Shown: positions 1-8,721 of the stretch, piece after piece | How the letters are laid out: each line of letters begins with the position of its first letter | How positions within the stretch are numbered: position 1 is the stretch's first letter | Assembly: GCF_030586465.1 (NCBI RefSeq) | Contig: NZ_JAUQYP010000001.1 | Span: forward strand, 2,088,981-2,152,980 | Reading direction: 5' to 3' | From: Actinotalea lenta | GTDB taxonomy: Bacteria; Actinomycetota; Actinomycetes; Actinomycetales; Cellulomonadaceae | Length of the DNA stretch: 64,000 bases | Program-made: the position numbers and the translations under genes | The notes under the pieces: model-generated | What the model saw: only the letters and a program-made list of their open reading frames with translations | What the model was told of the DNA's origin: nothing | Database searches by the model: none

Positions 1-101
1 TCGTCGAGCAGGGCAACCACGAGGCGCTGCTGGCGGCCGACGGCGCCTATGCCCGGTTGTACCGCTCGCAGTTCGAGGAGGCCGCCGCGCCGGTCGAGTG
101 A
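1..101 (+). CDS. ABC exporter, C-terminal end (partial)
   Basis: The last 32 codons of a gene that begins before the window. The peptide starts VEQGNHEALLAADGAYARLY and closes with an acidic/alanine tail. The segment V-E-x-G-x-H-x-x-L-L followed by G-x-Y-x-x-L-Y is the typical end of the nucleotide-binding domain of type I ABC exporters, just after the switch-histidine region (compare the two complete exporter subunits at 42838-46436). The substrate cannot be told from this fragment. It ends 41 bp before the next gene. Confidence 0.8.
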   Translation, partial: VEQGNHEALLAADGAYARLYRSQFEEAAAPVE

Positions 102-128
102 CGTCGCGGCGGGGCCGGGCCGCGACGG

Positions 129-134
129 CAGAAT
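129..134 (+). promoter_or_regulatory. -10 hexamer CAGAAT, leaderless SpoU gene
   Basis: CAGAAT lies 7 nt before GTG 142, the spacing at which the transcript would begin on the start codon. No Shine-Dalgarno is visible. The pattern recurs at many genes in this window. Confidence 0.45.
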
Positions 135-141
135 GCTCGTC

Positions 142-969
142 GTGCCCGTGATCCCGATCGACGACCCGGCCGACGACAGGCTGATCGACTACACCTCCCT
201 CACCGACGTCGCGCTGCGCCGCCGGCTGGAGCCCGAACGCGGGCTCTACATGGCGGAGTCCTCGACCGTTCTGGGCCGCGCCCTGGCGGCCGGGCACCGG
301 CCGCGGTCGGTGCTGTGCTCGCCCCGCTGGCTGCCCGACGTCGAGGCGATGCTCGCCGACCCGCCGGACCGGGCCGAGGTGCCGGTGTACGTCGCGGAGA
401 CCGAGGTGCTCGAGGCGATCACCGGCTTCCACGTGCACCGCGGCGCGCTCGCCGCCATGCAGCGCCCCGAGCTGCCCCGCGTCGCGGACCTGCTGCGGGC
501 CGGGCCCGGCGGGACGCCGGTGCGTCGGGTCGCGGTGCTCGAGGACATCGTGGACCACACCAACGTCGGCGCGATCATGCGGTCTGCCGCGGCACTGGGC
601 GTCGACGCCGTCCTGGTCACGCCGCGGTGCGCGGACCCGCTGTACCGGCGGGCGGTGCGGGTGAGCATGGGCACGGTCTTCCAGGTGCCGTGGACCCGCA
701 TCGACCCGTGGCCCGGCGGCGTCGGCCTGCTCCGCTCACTGGGTTTCGTGGTCGCCGCGCTGGCGCTGTCCGACGATGCGACGAGCCTGGACGACCTCGC
801 CGCGGACCTGCCGCCGCGCCTCGCGCTGGTGCTGGGTGCGGAGGGGGACGGGCTCAAGCCCGCGACCGTCGCCGCGGCGGACCTGGTGGTGCGGATCCCG
901 ATGTCCGGGGCAGTGGACTCGCTCAACGTCGCGGCGGCGTCGGCCGTGGCCTTCTGGGCCACGCGCTAG
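142..969 (+). CDS. TrmH/SpoU-family RNA methyltransferase
   Basis: A 275-residue SPOUT-class 2'-O-ribose RNA methyltransferase using S-adenosylmethionine. The N-terminal substrate-binding part precedes the catalytic domain. The family motifs are visible: N-V-G-A-I-M-R-S-A-A (motif 1 with the conserved Arg), then the V-L-G-A-E-G-D-G-L segment and the closing I-P-M-S-G-A-V-D-S-L-N-V-A-A-A knot region that holds SAM. The target (rRNA or tRNA) cannot be decided. Start choice: GTG 142 fits a leaderless promoter (CAGAAT, 7 nt upstream) and family N-termini of the form PVIPIDDPxD. An in-frame ATG at 133 would add three residues. The gene is followed one base later by an acetyltransferase. Confidence 0.88.
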   Translation: MPVIPIDDPADDRLIDYTSLTDVALRRRLEPERGLYMAESSTVLGRALAAGHRPRSVLCSPRWLPDVEAMLADPPDRAEVPVYVAETEVLEAITGFHVHRGALAAMQRPELPRVADLLRAGPGGTPVRRVAVLEDIVDHTNVGAIMRSAAALGVDAVLVTPRCADPLYRRAVRVSMGTVFQVPWTRIDPWPGGVGLLRSLGFVVAALALSDDATSLDDLAADLPPRLALVLGAEGDGLKPATVAAADLVVRIPMSGAVDSLNVAAASAVAFWATR

Positions 970-970
970 C

Positions 971-1462
971 GTGCCCTCCGTGCCTTCCCCTGTTCCGTCG
1001 CTGAGCGTGGTGCCCGTGACCGATCCGGCGGCGGCCGAGCTGGTCGCGGAGTACTTCGCGTTCCGGGCTCGCGGCTGGCCCGACGCGACGACCCGCTACC
1101 GGCCCACCCAGCCCGACGCCGCCGCATTCGCGCCTCCGGGCGGGGCTTTCCTGCTGGTCCGGGACGAAGGGGGCCCCGCTGGGTGCGGTGGCGTGAGGCT
1201 GCTCACTCCTGGGCGCGCGGAGGTCAAGCACCTGTACCTGCGGGAGCGGGTCCGCGGTCGGGGATGGGGCAGGCTCCTCCTCGCCGCGCTCGAGGAGCAC
1301 GCGGCGCACCTGGGAGCCCGCGAGGTGGTGCTGGACACCCATGCGTCGCTGGGGCCGGCGCAGGGGCTCTACCGGTCCAGCGGGTACCGGGAGATCGCGG
1401 CGTACAACGACAACCCGAACGCGACGCACTGGTTCGGCAAGGCCCTTCCGGCGGACGCCTGA
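971..1462 (+). CDS. GNAT-family N-acetyltransferase
   Basis: A 163-residue acetyl-CoA-dependent N-acetyltransferase of the Gcn5 fold. The core runs from the beta strand around VKHLYLRERVRGRGWGRLLL, which carries the R-G-x-G-x-G/x acetyl-CoA pyrophosphate loop (R-G-R-G-W-G), to a C-terminal L-D-T-H-A-S-L-G-P-A-x-x-L-Y-R-S-S-G-Y-R-E motif. The last is typical of small GNAT enzymes whose substrate is an amino acid or small amine. GTG 971 follows the SpoU stop codon by one base, so it is probably co-transcribed and coupled. Substrate unknown. Confidence 0.85.
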   Translation: MPSVPSPVPSLSVVPVTDPAAAELVAEYFAFRARGWPDATTRYRPTQPDAAAFAPPGGAFLLVRDEGGPAGCGGVRLLTPGRAEVKHLYLRERVRGRGWGRLLLAALEEHAAHLGAREVVLDTHASLGPAQGLYRSSGYREIAAYNDNPNATHWFGKALPADA

Positions 1463-1475
1463 CCGCGCGGGTCGA

Positions 1476-2015
1476 TCAGGCGCCCAGGCCCTCGACGGCC
1501 TCGACGCCGAATGCCCTGAGGTCGCGTCCGGGGAGCAGGATCTTGGACCGTCGCACGCCGCTGCCGACGATCACCGGGGCGTCGTCGGCGAGCACGTCCG
1601 CGTCGGCCAGGACGCGCCAGCCCGCGGGCAGGCCGACCGGGGTGATCCCGCCGTACTCCATGCCGGAGAGCTCGACCGCGCGCTCGGTGGGCAGGAAGGT
1701 CGCCTTGCGGACGTCCAGGAGCCGGCGCACGACGGTGTTGACCTCGGCGCGGGTCGTGGCCCTGACGACACACGCGGCCAGGCGTTCCTCTCCGGCACGC
1801 CGACCCACGACGAGGACGCAGTTGGCCGACGCGTGCAGGTCCAGCCCGTAGGCCTCGGTCAGAGCCGCCGTGTCGGCCAGGTCCGGGTCGATCTCCGCGA
1901 CGCGGACCCGGGTTGCGGTGAGCGGGTCGCGGGCGGCGAGGTCGCGCACCGCGGCGAGGGTCGGCGCGGCGAGCAGGTCGGGACGGTCCAGGGCCGGCGT
2001 GGTGACGAGTTCCAT
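1476..2015 (-). CDS. YbaK/EbsC-family aminoacyl-tRNA deacylase
   Basis: A 179-residue protein of the YbaK/ProX editing-domain superfamily, which hydrolyses mischarged tRNAs (Cys-tRNA-Pro, Ala-tRNA-Pro and others). The conserved core is visible: A-N-C-V-L-V-V near residue 65, the L-L-D-V-R-K-A-T-F-L segment carrying the family lysine, then S-G-M-E-Y-G-G-I-T-P-V-G-L-P, the G-(G/x)-x-x-P-x-G loop of the family, and a late V-G-S-G-V-R-R-S-K-I. CAGGAT 6 nt before ATG 2015 suggests a leaderless transcript. Which tRNA is edited is unknown. It is convergent with the acetyltransferase at 971-1462. Confidence 0.85.
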   Translation of the reverse strand: MELVTTPALDRPDLLAAPTLAAVRDLAARDPLTATRVRVAEIDPDLADTAALTEAYGLDLHASANCVLVVGRRAGEERLAACVVRATTRAEVNTVVRRLLDVRKATFLPTERAVELSGMEYGGITPVGLPAGWRVLADADVLADDAPVIVGSGVRRSKILLPGRDLRAFGVEAVEGLGA

Positions 2016-2021
2016 GGCGCC

Positions 2022-2027
2022 ATCCTG
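2022..2027 (-). promoter_or_regulatory. -10 hexamer CAGGAT, leaderless ybaK-like gene
   Basis: CAGGAT on the minus strand, 6 nt before ATG 2015, with no Shine-Dalgarno between. Confidence 0.45.
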
Positions 2028-2072
2028 GCGGGTGGGGCCGCGGCGGTTCGCGTCGGCGTGCGGGCCGCCGCG

Positions 2073-2603
2073 TCAGTGCTGGTACGTGGGTGCGATCGTG
2101 GCGCGCGCGAGCGTGTGGAACAGCGCGTTGAACGCCACCGCCGTGGGCGTCGCGTCCGCGTCGACACCCAGGTGCTCGACGTCCAGGGCGTGTACCGCGA
2201 ACACGTACCGGTGCACGTGGTCGCCGGCCGGCGGGGCGGCCCCCATGTACCCGACCAGGCCCGCGTCGTTGCGCACCTGGAACGCGCCGTCGGGCAGCCC
2301 GCTGGCGTCCGCGGCTCCGGCCCCGCTGTCCAGGGACGTCACGTGGGCGGGCAGGTCGACGGCCGTCCAGTGCCAGAAGCCCGCCGGGGTGGGGGCGTCC
2401 GGGTCGAAGCAGCTCACCACGAAGCTGCGGGTGCCCTCGGGGAAGCCGGTCCAGGAGAGCTGGGGGGAGGTGCTGCCCCCCTCGGCGGTGAACGGCGCGT
2501 CCATCGGGGCGCCGTCGGAGACGTCCGCGCTGGTCACCTCGAAGGTGGGCACAGCCGGCAGCTGGGAGTAGGGCTCGGGTGCGATCGGTCGCGTGAGATC
2601 CAC
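2073..2603 (-). CDS. PEBP-like protein (YbhB/YbcL family)
   Basis: A 176-residue phosphatidylethanolamine-binding-protein-like protein, close to the usual bacterial length. Family signatures: [27 protein letters not shown] (the D-P-D-A-P...H-W ligand pocket), and a late H-V-H-R-Y-V-F motif. Bacterial members have no agreed function; kinase modulation by the mammalian homologues should not be transferred. GTG 2603 is chosen because GGAGG lies 6 nt upstream; an ATG 15 nt further out lacks such a site. It is divergent from the SOS mutagenesis operon, and no LexA box lies close to its own start. Confidence 0.88.
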   Translation of the reverse strand: MDLTRPIAPEPYSQLPAVPTFEVTSADVSDGAPMDAPFTAEGGSTSPQLSWTGFPEGTRSFVVSCFDPDAPTPAGFWHWTAVDLPAHVTSLDSGAGAADASGLPDGAFQVRNDAGLVGYMGAAPPAGDHVHRYVFAVHALDVEHLGVDADATPTAVAFNALFHTLARATIAPTYQH

Positions 2604-2678
2604 GGTGTACCTCCTCGGCCACATTCTGGCGGCGGTGCGGGTCGGGCGCACGGGGGAGAGGGCGCCGTGGCCTGCCGG

Positions 2679-2710
2679 TTGACATCCGTGTCCGTCGGGC
2701 ATGAGATACT
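2679..2710 (+). promoter_or_regulatory. Putative SOS promoter of imuA'-imuB-dnaE2
   Basis: TTGACA at 2679-2684 matches the -35 consensus. GATACT at 2705-2710 resembles a -10 but gives a 20 nt spacer; TGAGAT at 2702-2707 gives 17 nt but is a poorer hexamer. Either way the -10 region abuts or overlaps the LexA palindrome beginning at 2710, so bound LexA would block RNA polymerase. The exact start needs 5'-end mapping. Confidence 0.55.
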
Positions 2711-2725
2711 CGAACAGGTGTTCGA
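2710..2725. promoter_or_regulatory. LexA operator (SOS box)
   Basis: TCGAACAGGTGTTCGA is a perfect palindrome in its half-sites (TCGAAC-N4-GTTCGA). It matches the LexA box of actinobacteria and other Gram-positives (CGAAC-N4-GTTCG). It lies 72 bp before the imuA' start and touches the -10 region, the usual placement for repression relieved by RecA-stimulated LexA cleavage. Confidence 0.92.
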
Positions 2726-2796
2726 GGGGCTGCGATCTGTCGTCGACGGCGACATCGGAGCGCGAGCGGTGCGGGTGCGGCGGCATGGAGGCAGCG

Positions 2797-3564
2797 ATGG
2801 GTGCGGTGACGGGCTCGGCGCACCCCGGCGGCCGTGCCGTGGCGGGTCGCGCCGCGGTCGCCCAGGCGGTGCTCGCCCGGGCGGAGGAGCGTACCGGTAC
2901 CCGGCGCCAGCCGTGGGGCAGCGGGACCGTGGTGCAGCAGCGCGAGGTCCGTTCGCTGCCCGTGGACCCCGCACTGGACGGGTTGCTGCCTCGCGGGCTG
3001 GAGCGCGGCGCCACGGTGACCGTGGCGGGCTCTACCTCGCTGCTGCTCGCGATGCTGGCGCAGGCCTCGGCCGAGGGGGCCTGGGTCGCGGTCGTCGGCC
3101 TGCCGTCGGTCGGCCTGCTCGCCGCGCACCAGACCGGGTTGTCGTTGGAGCGGCTGGTCCTGGTGCCCGACGCAGGTCCGGACGGACCGCGGGTGCTGGC
3201 GGCGCTGGCGGACGGCGTCGACGCCGTGGTCGCCGGGGACGTCGCCCTCACCGACGCCGACCGCCGCCGGCTCAGCGCACGGGCCCGCGAGCGGTCCACC
3301 GTGCTGGTGACCACCCGGCCGTGGCCCGGCGCCTCCGTGGTGCTCACCGTCGAGAGCTCCCGCTGGTCGGGCGTCGGGCGCGGCGAGGGGCTGCTGCGGG
3401 AGCGTGTGCTCACGGTCAGCAGCGACGGGCGAGGGGCTGCCGGTCTGCGTCGGCGTACCGAGATCACGCTGCCGGTCGGTGCCGGCGGGGCCACCCACCG
3501 CGCAGCCGTCGCCCGGGTCGGCGAGGGCCGTGGCACGTCGCTGCTGGGGAGGCGGGCAGGATGA
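2797..3564 (+). CDS. imuA': ImuA' SOS mutasome protein
   Basis: A 255-residue RecA-like accessory protein of the ImuA'-ImuB-DnaE2 translesion mutasome, needed for DNA-damage-induced mutagenesis. It has the RecA-core order (start ...[26 protein letters not shown]), but the P-loop position reads A-G-S-T-S-L-L-L, without the G-K-[ST] of a working Walker A. ATP binding is therefore doubtful, as reported for mycobacterial ImuA'. ATG 2797 is preferred over ATG 2785 because GGAGG at 2787-2791 stands 5 nt before it. It is the first gene of the LexA-controlled operon, and its stop overlaps the imuB start (ATGA). Confidence 0.85.
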   Translation: MGAVTGSAHPGGRAVAGRAAVAQAVLARAEERTGTRRQPWGSGTVVQQREVRSLPVDPALDGLLPRGLERGATVTVAGSTSLLLAMLAQASAEGAWVAVVGLPSVGLLAAHQTGLSLERLVLVPDAGPDGPRVLAALADGVDAVVAGDVALTDADRRRLSARARERSTVLVTTRPWPGASVVLTVESSRWSGVGRGEGLLRERVLTVSSDGRGAAGLRRRTEITLPVGAGGATHRAAVARVGEGRGTSLLGRRAG

Positions 3565-5183
3565 CCACGACTCTGGCCGAGTCCGTCGCGCAACCCGCCC
3601 ACCGGCCGCGCCGCACGGCAGCGCTGTGGGTGCCCGACTGGCCGGTGCTGGCGGCGATGGCCACCGAGCAGGTACCTGCCCACCTGCCGGCGGCGGTGCA
3701 CGACGGACGACAGGTGCTCGCGGCCTCGGCCCCGGCGCGCCGGTCCGGGGTACGTCGGGGAATGCGGCGTCGGGCCGCCCAGCAGTGCTGCCCCGAGCTG
3801 GTGCTGCTCCCGGCTGACCCGGGCCGGGACGTCCGGGAGTTCGAGCAGGTCGTCCTCGCCGCGGAGACCGTGGTCGCCGGTCTGGAGGTGGTGCGTCCGG
3901 GGCTGCTGCTGCTGCCTGCCGCCGGCGCGGGCCGCTACCACGGCTCGGAGCGGACACTGGCCGAGCGGCTGGTGGATGCGGTCGCCACCGCGGGGCACGA
4001 GGCCAGCGTGGGCCTTGCCGACGGTGTGGGCGCGGCGGTGCTGGCCGCCAGGGCGCACGCGATGGTGGCTGCCGGGGCGACGGCGCAGTTCCTCGCCGGC
4101 CGGTCGGTGGCCGAGCTCCGGTACGTGACGACCGCAGCGGAGGTGGCGGACCTGGTGGACCTCCTGGTCCGCCTCGGGGTGCGCACGCTCGGTGACCTCG
4201 CCCTGCTGCCCAGGGCGGACGTACTTGCCAGGTTCGGCCCGTGGGGCGAGTGGGCGCACCGGGTCGCCTCCGGTCAGGACGACCGCCCGACCGCGCTGCG
4301 TCGGCCCGAGCGGGACATGGCGGTGTCCACCGAGCTCGACCCACCGGTGGAGCGGCTCGAGCAGACCGCGTTCGTCGCCCGCCGGCTGGCCGAGGAGCTG
4401 CACGCCGCGATGGTGACCGCCGGGGTGGGGTGCGGCAGGGTGCAGATCGCCGCCGCCACCACCGAAGGAGCCGAGCTGGTGCGCACCTGGCGCACCGACA
4501 CGGCGCTCGGCGGCCTGTCGGTACCTCGGCTGACGGACCGGGTGCGCTGGCAGCTCGACGGCTGGCTGACGGCGCAGCGCACGCGGCGCAGCGGCGCGCA
4601 GGACCCGGCGCCGGGACCGCTGACCCGCCTCGCACTACGCGCCGAGGAGGTGGTCGCGGTCGGCTCGGAGCAGGGCCGGCTGTGGGGGCAGTCCGCCGGT
4701 GCGGACCTGCGGGCCCAGCGCGCCGTGCACCGCGTCCAGGGGCTGCTGGGGACCGAGGCGGTGCTGTCCGCCCGGGTCCAGGGCGGTCGTGAGGTACGCG
4801 ACCAGGTGCACCTGGTGCCGTGGGGCGAGGACCGGCCCGCGGAGCGTCGCGTCGACGCCCCGTGGCCCGGCCGGCTCCCATCCCCGGCGCCCGCCACCGT
4901 GCCGGTCGAGCCGGTGGCGATCCAGCTGTGCGGCACCGACGGACGCCGCGTCGAGGTGGACCCCCGGCTCCGGATGAGCGCCGATCCGGCCGTGATCTGG
5001 TGGCCGGACGGCACCTCGCAGAGCTCGGTGACGGGCTGGGCCGGACCGTGGCCCGTGGTGCAGCGCTGGTGGTCCGGCACGGGGCATCACGCCGTGTACC
5101 TGCAGGTCACGGTGGACGACGGTCGTGCGGTGCTGCTCGCACTGCGCGACGGGGTGTGGACGCTCGAGGCGCACTATGACTGA
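3561..5183 (+). CDS. imuB: ImuB, catalytically inactive Y-family polymerase
   Basis: A 540-residue Y-family-like protein that acts as the hub of the SOS mutasome, linking ImuA', DnaE2 and the beta clamp. The fold starts with [14 protein letters not shown], where active polymerases have the metal-binding D-x-D, and with [10 protein letters not shown], where they have S-x-D-E. Both acid sets are missing, which is the mark of ImuB. A helix-hairpin-helix-like segment ([20 protein letters not shown]) follows. Q371-G-R-L-W375 matches the Q-x-x-L-x clamp-binding motif that ImuB needs. It overlaps imuA' by 4 nt and dnaE2 by 8 nt. Confidence 0.92.
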   Translation: MTTTLAESVAQPAHRPRRTAALWVPDWPVLAAMATEQVPAHLPAAVHDGRQVLAASAPARRSGVRRGMRRRAAQQCCPELVLLPADPGRDVREFEQVVLAAETVVAGLEVVRPGLLLLPAAGAGRYHGSERTLAERLVDAVATAGHEASVGLADGVGAAVLAARAHAMVAAGATAQFLAGRSVAELRYVTTAAEVADLVDLLVRLGVRTLGDLALLPRADVLARFGPWGEWAHRVASGQDDRPTALRRPERDMAVSTELDPPVERLEQTAFVARRLAEELHAAMVTAGVGCGRVQIAAATTEGAELVRTWRTDTALGGLSVPRLTDRVRWQLDGWLTAQRTRRSGAQDPAPGPLTRLALRAEEVVAVGSEQGRLWGQSAGADLRAQRAVHRVQGLLGTEAVLSARVQGGREVRDQVHLVPWGEDRPAERRVDAPWPGRLPSPAPATVPVEPVAIQLCGTDGRRVEVDPRLRMSADPAVIWWPDGTSQSSVTGWAGPWPVVQRWWSGTGHHAVYLQVTVDDGRAVLLALRDGVWTLEAHYD

Positions 5184-8100
5184 GGTCCCGCGCTACGCGG
5201 AGCTGCACGCACACTCCGCATTCAGCTTCCTCGACGGCGCCAGCCAACCGGAGGATCTCGCGACCGAGGCAGCCCGGCTCGGGCTGAGCGCCATGGCTCT
5301 GACCGACCACGACGGGCTGTACGGCGTGGTGCGGTTCGCGCAGGCCGCGCGGGACGTGGGCCTGCCCACCGTGTTCGGGGCGGAGCTGCACCTGGCCACC
5401 GCCGAGGGCGTGCTGGACGAGCCCACCGGTACTCCCGACCCCCTCGCGACCCATCTGCTGGTGCTGGCCCGCGGGCCGGACGGCTACCGCGCGCTGTCCT
5501 CGGCGATCGCCGAGGGGCACCTGGCCACCGGCACCAAGGGCATGGCGCGCTACCGGCTCGAGGAGCTGGCGGCCGCGGCGGAGGGCCAGTGGCTCGTCCT
5601 GACCGGCTGCCGCAAGGGGGCGGTCCGCCAGGCGCTGGAGGGGACCGGCAGCAGGCGCCGGTCCCGGCGGGCCGGGCTGGATCTCGACGCGGGCCGCGTC
5701 GAGCTGGACCGGCTGGTCGCGCTGTTCGGGGCAGAGAACGTGGCTGTGGAGATCACCGACACCGCCGACCCGCGTGACCCGGAGCGCAACGACGCCCTGG
5801 CTGACCTCGCGTCGAGGGCACGCCTGCCCCTCGTGGCGACCACCGGCGCCCACCACGCGAGTCCCGTGGAGGCGGACCTGGCCGCCGCGCTCGCGGCCGT
5901 GCGGGCCCGGTCCAGCCTGGAGGAGGTCGACGGTTGGCTGCCCGGTGGCACCGGCCGGCACCTGCGGTCCGCGCAGGAGATGCTGGACCGCCACCGTCGG
6001 CACCCGCAGGCGGTGGCCACTGCGGCCGCCCTGGCCGACGAGTGCGCGTTCGACCTGTCCCTGGTCGCCCCGAGCCTGCCGCCGTACCCGGTGCCGCCCG
6101 GGCACGACGAGGCGAGCTGGTTGCGCGAGCTGGTGCGTCGTGGAGGTGAGGAACGCTACGGGCCGCCCGAGGCCGAGCGGGTCCCGGGAGCCTGGGCCCA
6201 GCTCGCCCACGAGCTCGACATCATCGAGCTGCTCGGCTTCCCGGGGTACTTCCTCATCGTGCGGGACCTGACCGACTTCTGCCGGCGGCGCGGGATCCTG
6301 TGCCAGGGACGTGGGTCGGCGGCGAACTCGGCGGTCTGCTACGCGCTGGGCGTCACGGCCGTGGACGCCGTCCGGCACGGCCTGCTCTTCGAACGGTTCC
6401 TGGCCCCGGAGCGGGACGGCCCCCCGGACATCGACGTCGACATCGAGTCCGGCCGGCGTGAGGAGGTCATCCAGTACGTCTACGAGCGCTTCGGGCGTCG
6501 GCACGCCGCACAGGTGGCCAACGTGATCTCCTACCGGCCGCGGTCCGCGGTCCGCGACGCCGCCCGGGCACTCGGCTACGACGTGGGCCAGCAGGACGCC
6601 TGGAGCAAGTCCGTCGAGCGGTGGGGGTCGCTCAAGGGGCCCGAGCCGGCGAGCTCGTGGTGGACCATGCACCGGTCCGGACCGGTCGCGCCTGCCGCGA
6701 TCGGCCTGGGCTCCGGCCCGGACGCTGACCAGGCCGTGGGACGGCCGGTCGGGCGCAGCGAGTCGACCTGGACGCCGACGCTGGGGCGTCGCGGGTCCCG
6801 GGACGAGGTGCCTGGCACCGCCACCGCCGACGGGCACGACGTGGTCCCGACGCACCGACCGCCAGCGGCCACCGAGGAGGGGTTCATCCCCGCCGACGTC
6901 GTCGACCTGGCCGAACGGTTCCTGCGACTGCCCCGCCACCTGGGCATCCACTCCGGTGGCATGGTGATGTGCGACCGTCCGGTCATCGAGGTCTGCCCGG
7001 TCGAGTGGGCGCGCATGCCCGGCCGCACGGTGCTGCAGTGGGACAAGGAGGACTGCGCGGACGCCGGCCTGGTGAAGTTCGACCTGCTGGGCCTGGGCAT
7101 GCTGTCCGCGCTGCGCATCGCATTCGAGCTGATCGCCCGGCACGAGGGGGTCCAGCTCAGTCTGCACACCCTGCCTCAGGAGGTCCCGGCGGTCTACGAC
7201 CTGCTGTGTGCCGCGGACACCGTCGGCGTGTTCCAGGTGGAGTCCCGCGCCCAGATGGCGACCCTGCCCCGGCTCCGGCCGCGGGAGTTCTACGACATCG
7301 TCATCGAGGTCGCTCTGATCCGTCCCGGTCCGATCCAGGGCGGTTCGGTGCACCCCTACATCGACAGGGTCCGGGGCCGGCAACCGGTCACCTACGCCCA
7401 CCCGCTCCTGGAGAGGTCGCTGGCGAAGACCAAGGGCGTGCCCCTGTTCCAGGAGCAGCTCATGCAGATGGCGATCGACGTGGCGGGCTTCACCGGCTCG
7501 GAGGCGGACCAGCTGCGTCGGGCGATGGGGTCCAAGCGGTCCATGGAACGCATGGAGGCGTTGCGGGCCCGGCTGATGAGCGGCATGGCCGAGCGCGGCG
7601 TCCCACCGGACGTCCGCGAGGAGATCTACGACAAGCTCAAGGCGTTCGCCGACTTCGGGTTCCCCGAGTCGCACGCATACTCGTTCGCCTACCTCGTCTA
7701 CGCCAGCGCGTGGCTGAAGATGCACCACCCCGCGGCGTTCTACGCGGGACTGCTAGCCGCGCAGCCGATGGGCTTCTACTCGCCGCAGTCGCTGGTCGCC
7801 GACGCGCGCCGGCACGGGGTGACGGTGCTGCGACCCGACGTGCAGGCCTCCGACGTGCTGGCCGGTCTGGAGCGGGTGCAGCCCGGCGGCGACGACGGGC
7901 GGTGGTCGGCGCCGCCGGACCTGCCACCGGGGGCCGAGGTCCGCCCCGGGCAGGTAGCGCTCGCGGTGGACCGCGCGCTCGCGGTCCGGATGGGCCTGGC
8001 CGGTGTGCGAGGGGTGGGGGAGCAGGTCGCGACGACGCTCGTGACCGAGCGCACCGAGCACGGACCGTTCGCGCACCTGCGGGACCTGGTGCGGCGGGTG

Positions 8101-8679
8101 CGGCTGACCACGGCCCAGCTCGAGGCCTTGGCCACGGCGGGGGCGCTGGGCTGCTTCGGGGTGGACCGGCGCGAGGGTCTGTGGGCCGCGGGGGCGCTCG
8201 CCCAGGAGGGACCGGACACCCTGCCTGGCGTGTCGGTCGGGGTCGACGCGCCCACGCTTCCCGGCATGGACGAGGTCGAGACGGCAATGGCCGACGTGTG
8301 GGCCACCGGGGTCTCGGTGGACTCCTACCCGACGCAGTACGTCCGCGAGGGTCTGGACGCCGCCGGGGTGCTCCGGGTCGCCGACGCCCACCGGCACGAA
8401 CCGGGCCGGCGGGTCGCGGTAGCCGGCGTGGTCACGCACCGCCAGCGGCCGGGCACCGCCGGTGGGGTCACGTTCCTGTCCCTGGAGGACGAGACCGGGC
8501 TGCTCAACGTCATCTGCAGCGCCGGCGTGTGGCAGCGGTTCCGCACCACGGCCCGGACGTCAGCCGCGCTCGTCGTCCGCGGTGTCCTGGAGCGCGCCGA
8601 CGGGGCGACCAACGTGGTGGCCGAGCACATGTCGCCACTGTCGCTGCGGGTGCCCTCCCGGTCCCGCGACTTCCACTGA
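5176..8679 (+). CDS. dnaE2: Error-prone DNA polymerase III alpha subunit DnaE2
   Basis: A 1167-residue C-family polymerase that performs mutagenic lesion bypass with ImuA' and ImuB. An N-terminal PHP domain begins A-E-L-H-A-H-S-A-F-S-F-L-D-G. The polymerase core has G-R-G-S-A-A-N-S and the catalytic P-D-I-D-V-D-I-E-S-G acids near residue 418, then H-x-G-x-H-S-G-G-M-V near 595. An OB-fold follows, and the protein ends R-D-F-H, the usual DnaE2 terminus. A low-complexity Gly/Pro/Arg stretch of about 90 residues (6613-6885) separates DAWSK from IPADVVDLAE and seems longer than in relatives I remember. ATG 5176 overlaps the imuB stop by 8 nt. Regulated from the LexA box at 2710. Confidence 0.95.
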   Translation: MTEVPRYAELHAHSAFSFLDGASQPEDLATEAARLGLSAMALTDHDGLYGVVRFAQAARDVGLPTVFGAELHLATAEGVLDEPTGTPDPLATHLLVLARGPDGYRALSSAIAEGHLATGTKGMARYRLEELAAAAEGQWLVLTGCRKGAVRQALEGTGSRRRSRRAGLDLDAGRVELDRLVALFGAENVAVEITDTADPRDPERNDALADLASRARLPLVATTGAHHASPVEADLAAALAAVRARSSLEEVDGWLPGGTGRHLRSAQEMLDRHRRHPQAVATAAALADECAFDLSLVAPSLPPYPVPPGHDEASWLRELVRRGGEERYGPPEAERVPGAWAQLAHELDIIELLGFPGYFLIVRDLTDFCRRRGILCQGRGSAANSAVCYALGVTAVDAVRHGLLFERFLAPERDGPPDIDVDIESGRREEVIQYVYERFGRRHAAQVANVISYRPRSAVRDAARALGYDVGQQDAWSKSVERWGSLKGPEPASSWWTMHRSGPVAPAAIGLGSGPDADQAVGRPVGRSESTWTPTLGRRGSRDEVPGTATADGHDVVPTHRPPAATEEGFIPADVVDLAERFLRLPRHLGIHSGGMVMCDRPVIEVCPVEWARMPGRTVLQWDKEDCADAGLVKFDLLGLGMLSALRIAFELIARHEGVQLSLHTLPQEVPAVYDLLCAADTVGVFQVESRAQMATLPRLRPREFYDIVIEVALIRPGPIQGGSVHPYIDRVRGRQPVTYAHPLLERSLAKTKGVPLFQEQLMQMAIDVAGFTGSEADQLRRAMGSKRSMERMEALRARLMSGMAERGVPPDVREEIYDKLKAFADFGFPESHAYSFAYLVYASAWLKMHHPAAFYAGLLAAQPMGFYSPQSLVADARRHGVTVLRPDVQASDVLAGLERVQPGGDDGRWSAPPDLPPGAEVRPGQVALAVDRALAVRMGLAGVRGVGEQVATTLVTERTEHGPFAHLRDLVRRVRLTTAQLEALATAGALGCFGVDRREGLWAAGALAQEGPDTLPGVSVGVDAPTLPGMDEVETAMADVWATGVSVDSYPTQYVREGLDAAGVLRVADAHRHEPGRRVAVAGVVTHRQRPGTAGGVTFLSLEDETGLLNVICSAGVWQRFRTTARTSAALVVRGVLERADGATNVVAEHMSPLSLRVPSRSRDFH

Positions 8680-8721
8680 GCCCTCTCCACGGAGCCGACG
8701 TCCCGCCCGCCGGGCGCTGGC

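Noticed and set aside
1369-4881. A 1170-codon minus-strand open frame opposite imuA'-imuB
   Set aside because: It is Arg/Pro/Ala-rich with no recognisable domain, and lies antisense to well-identified genes. Long false frames are expected at this GC content.
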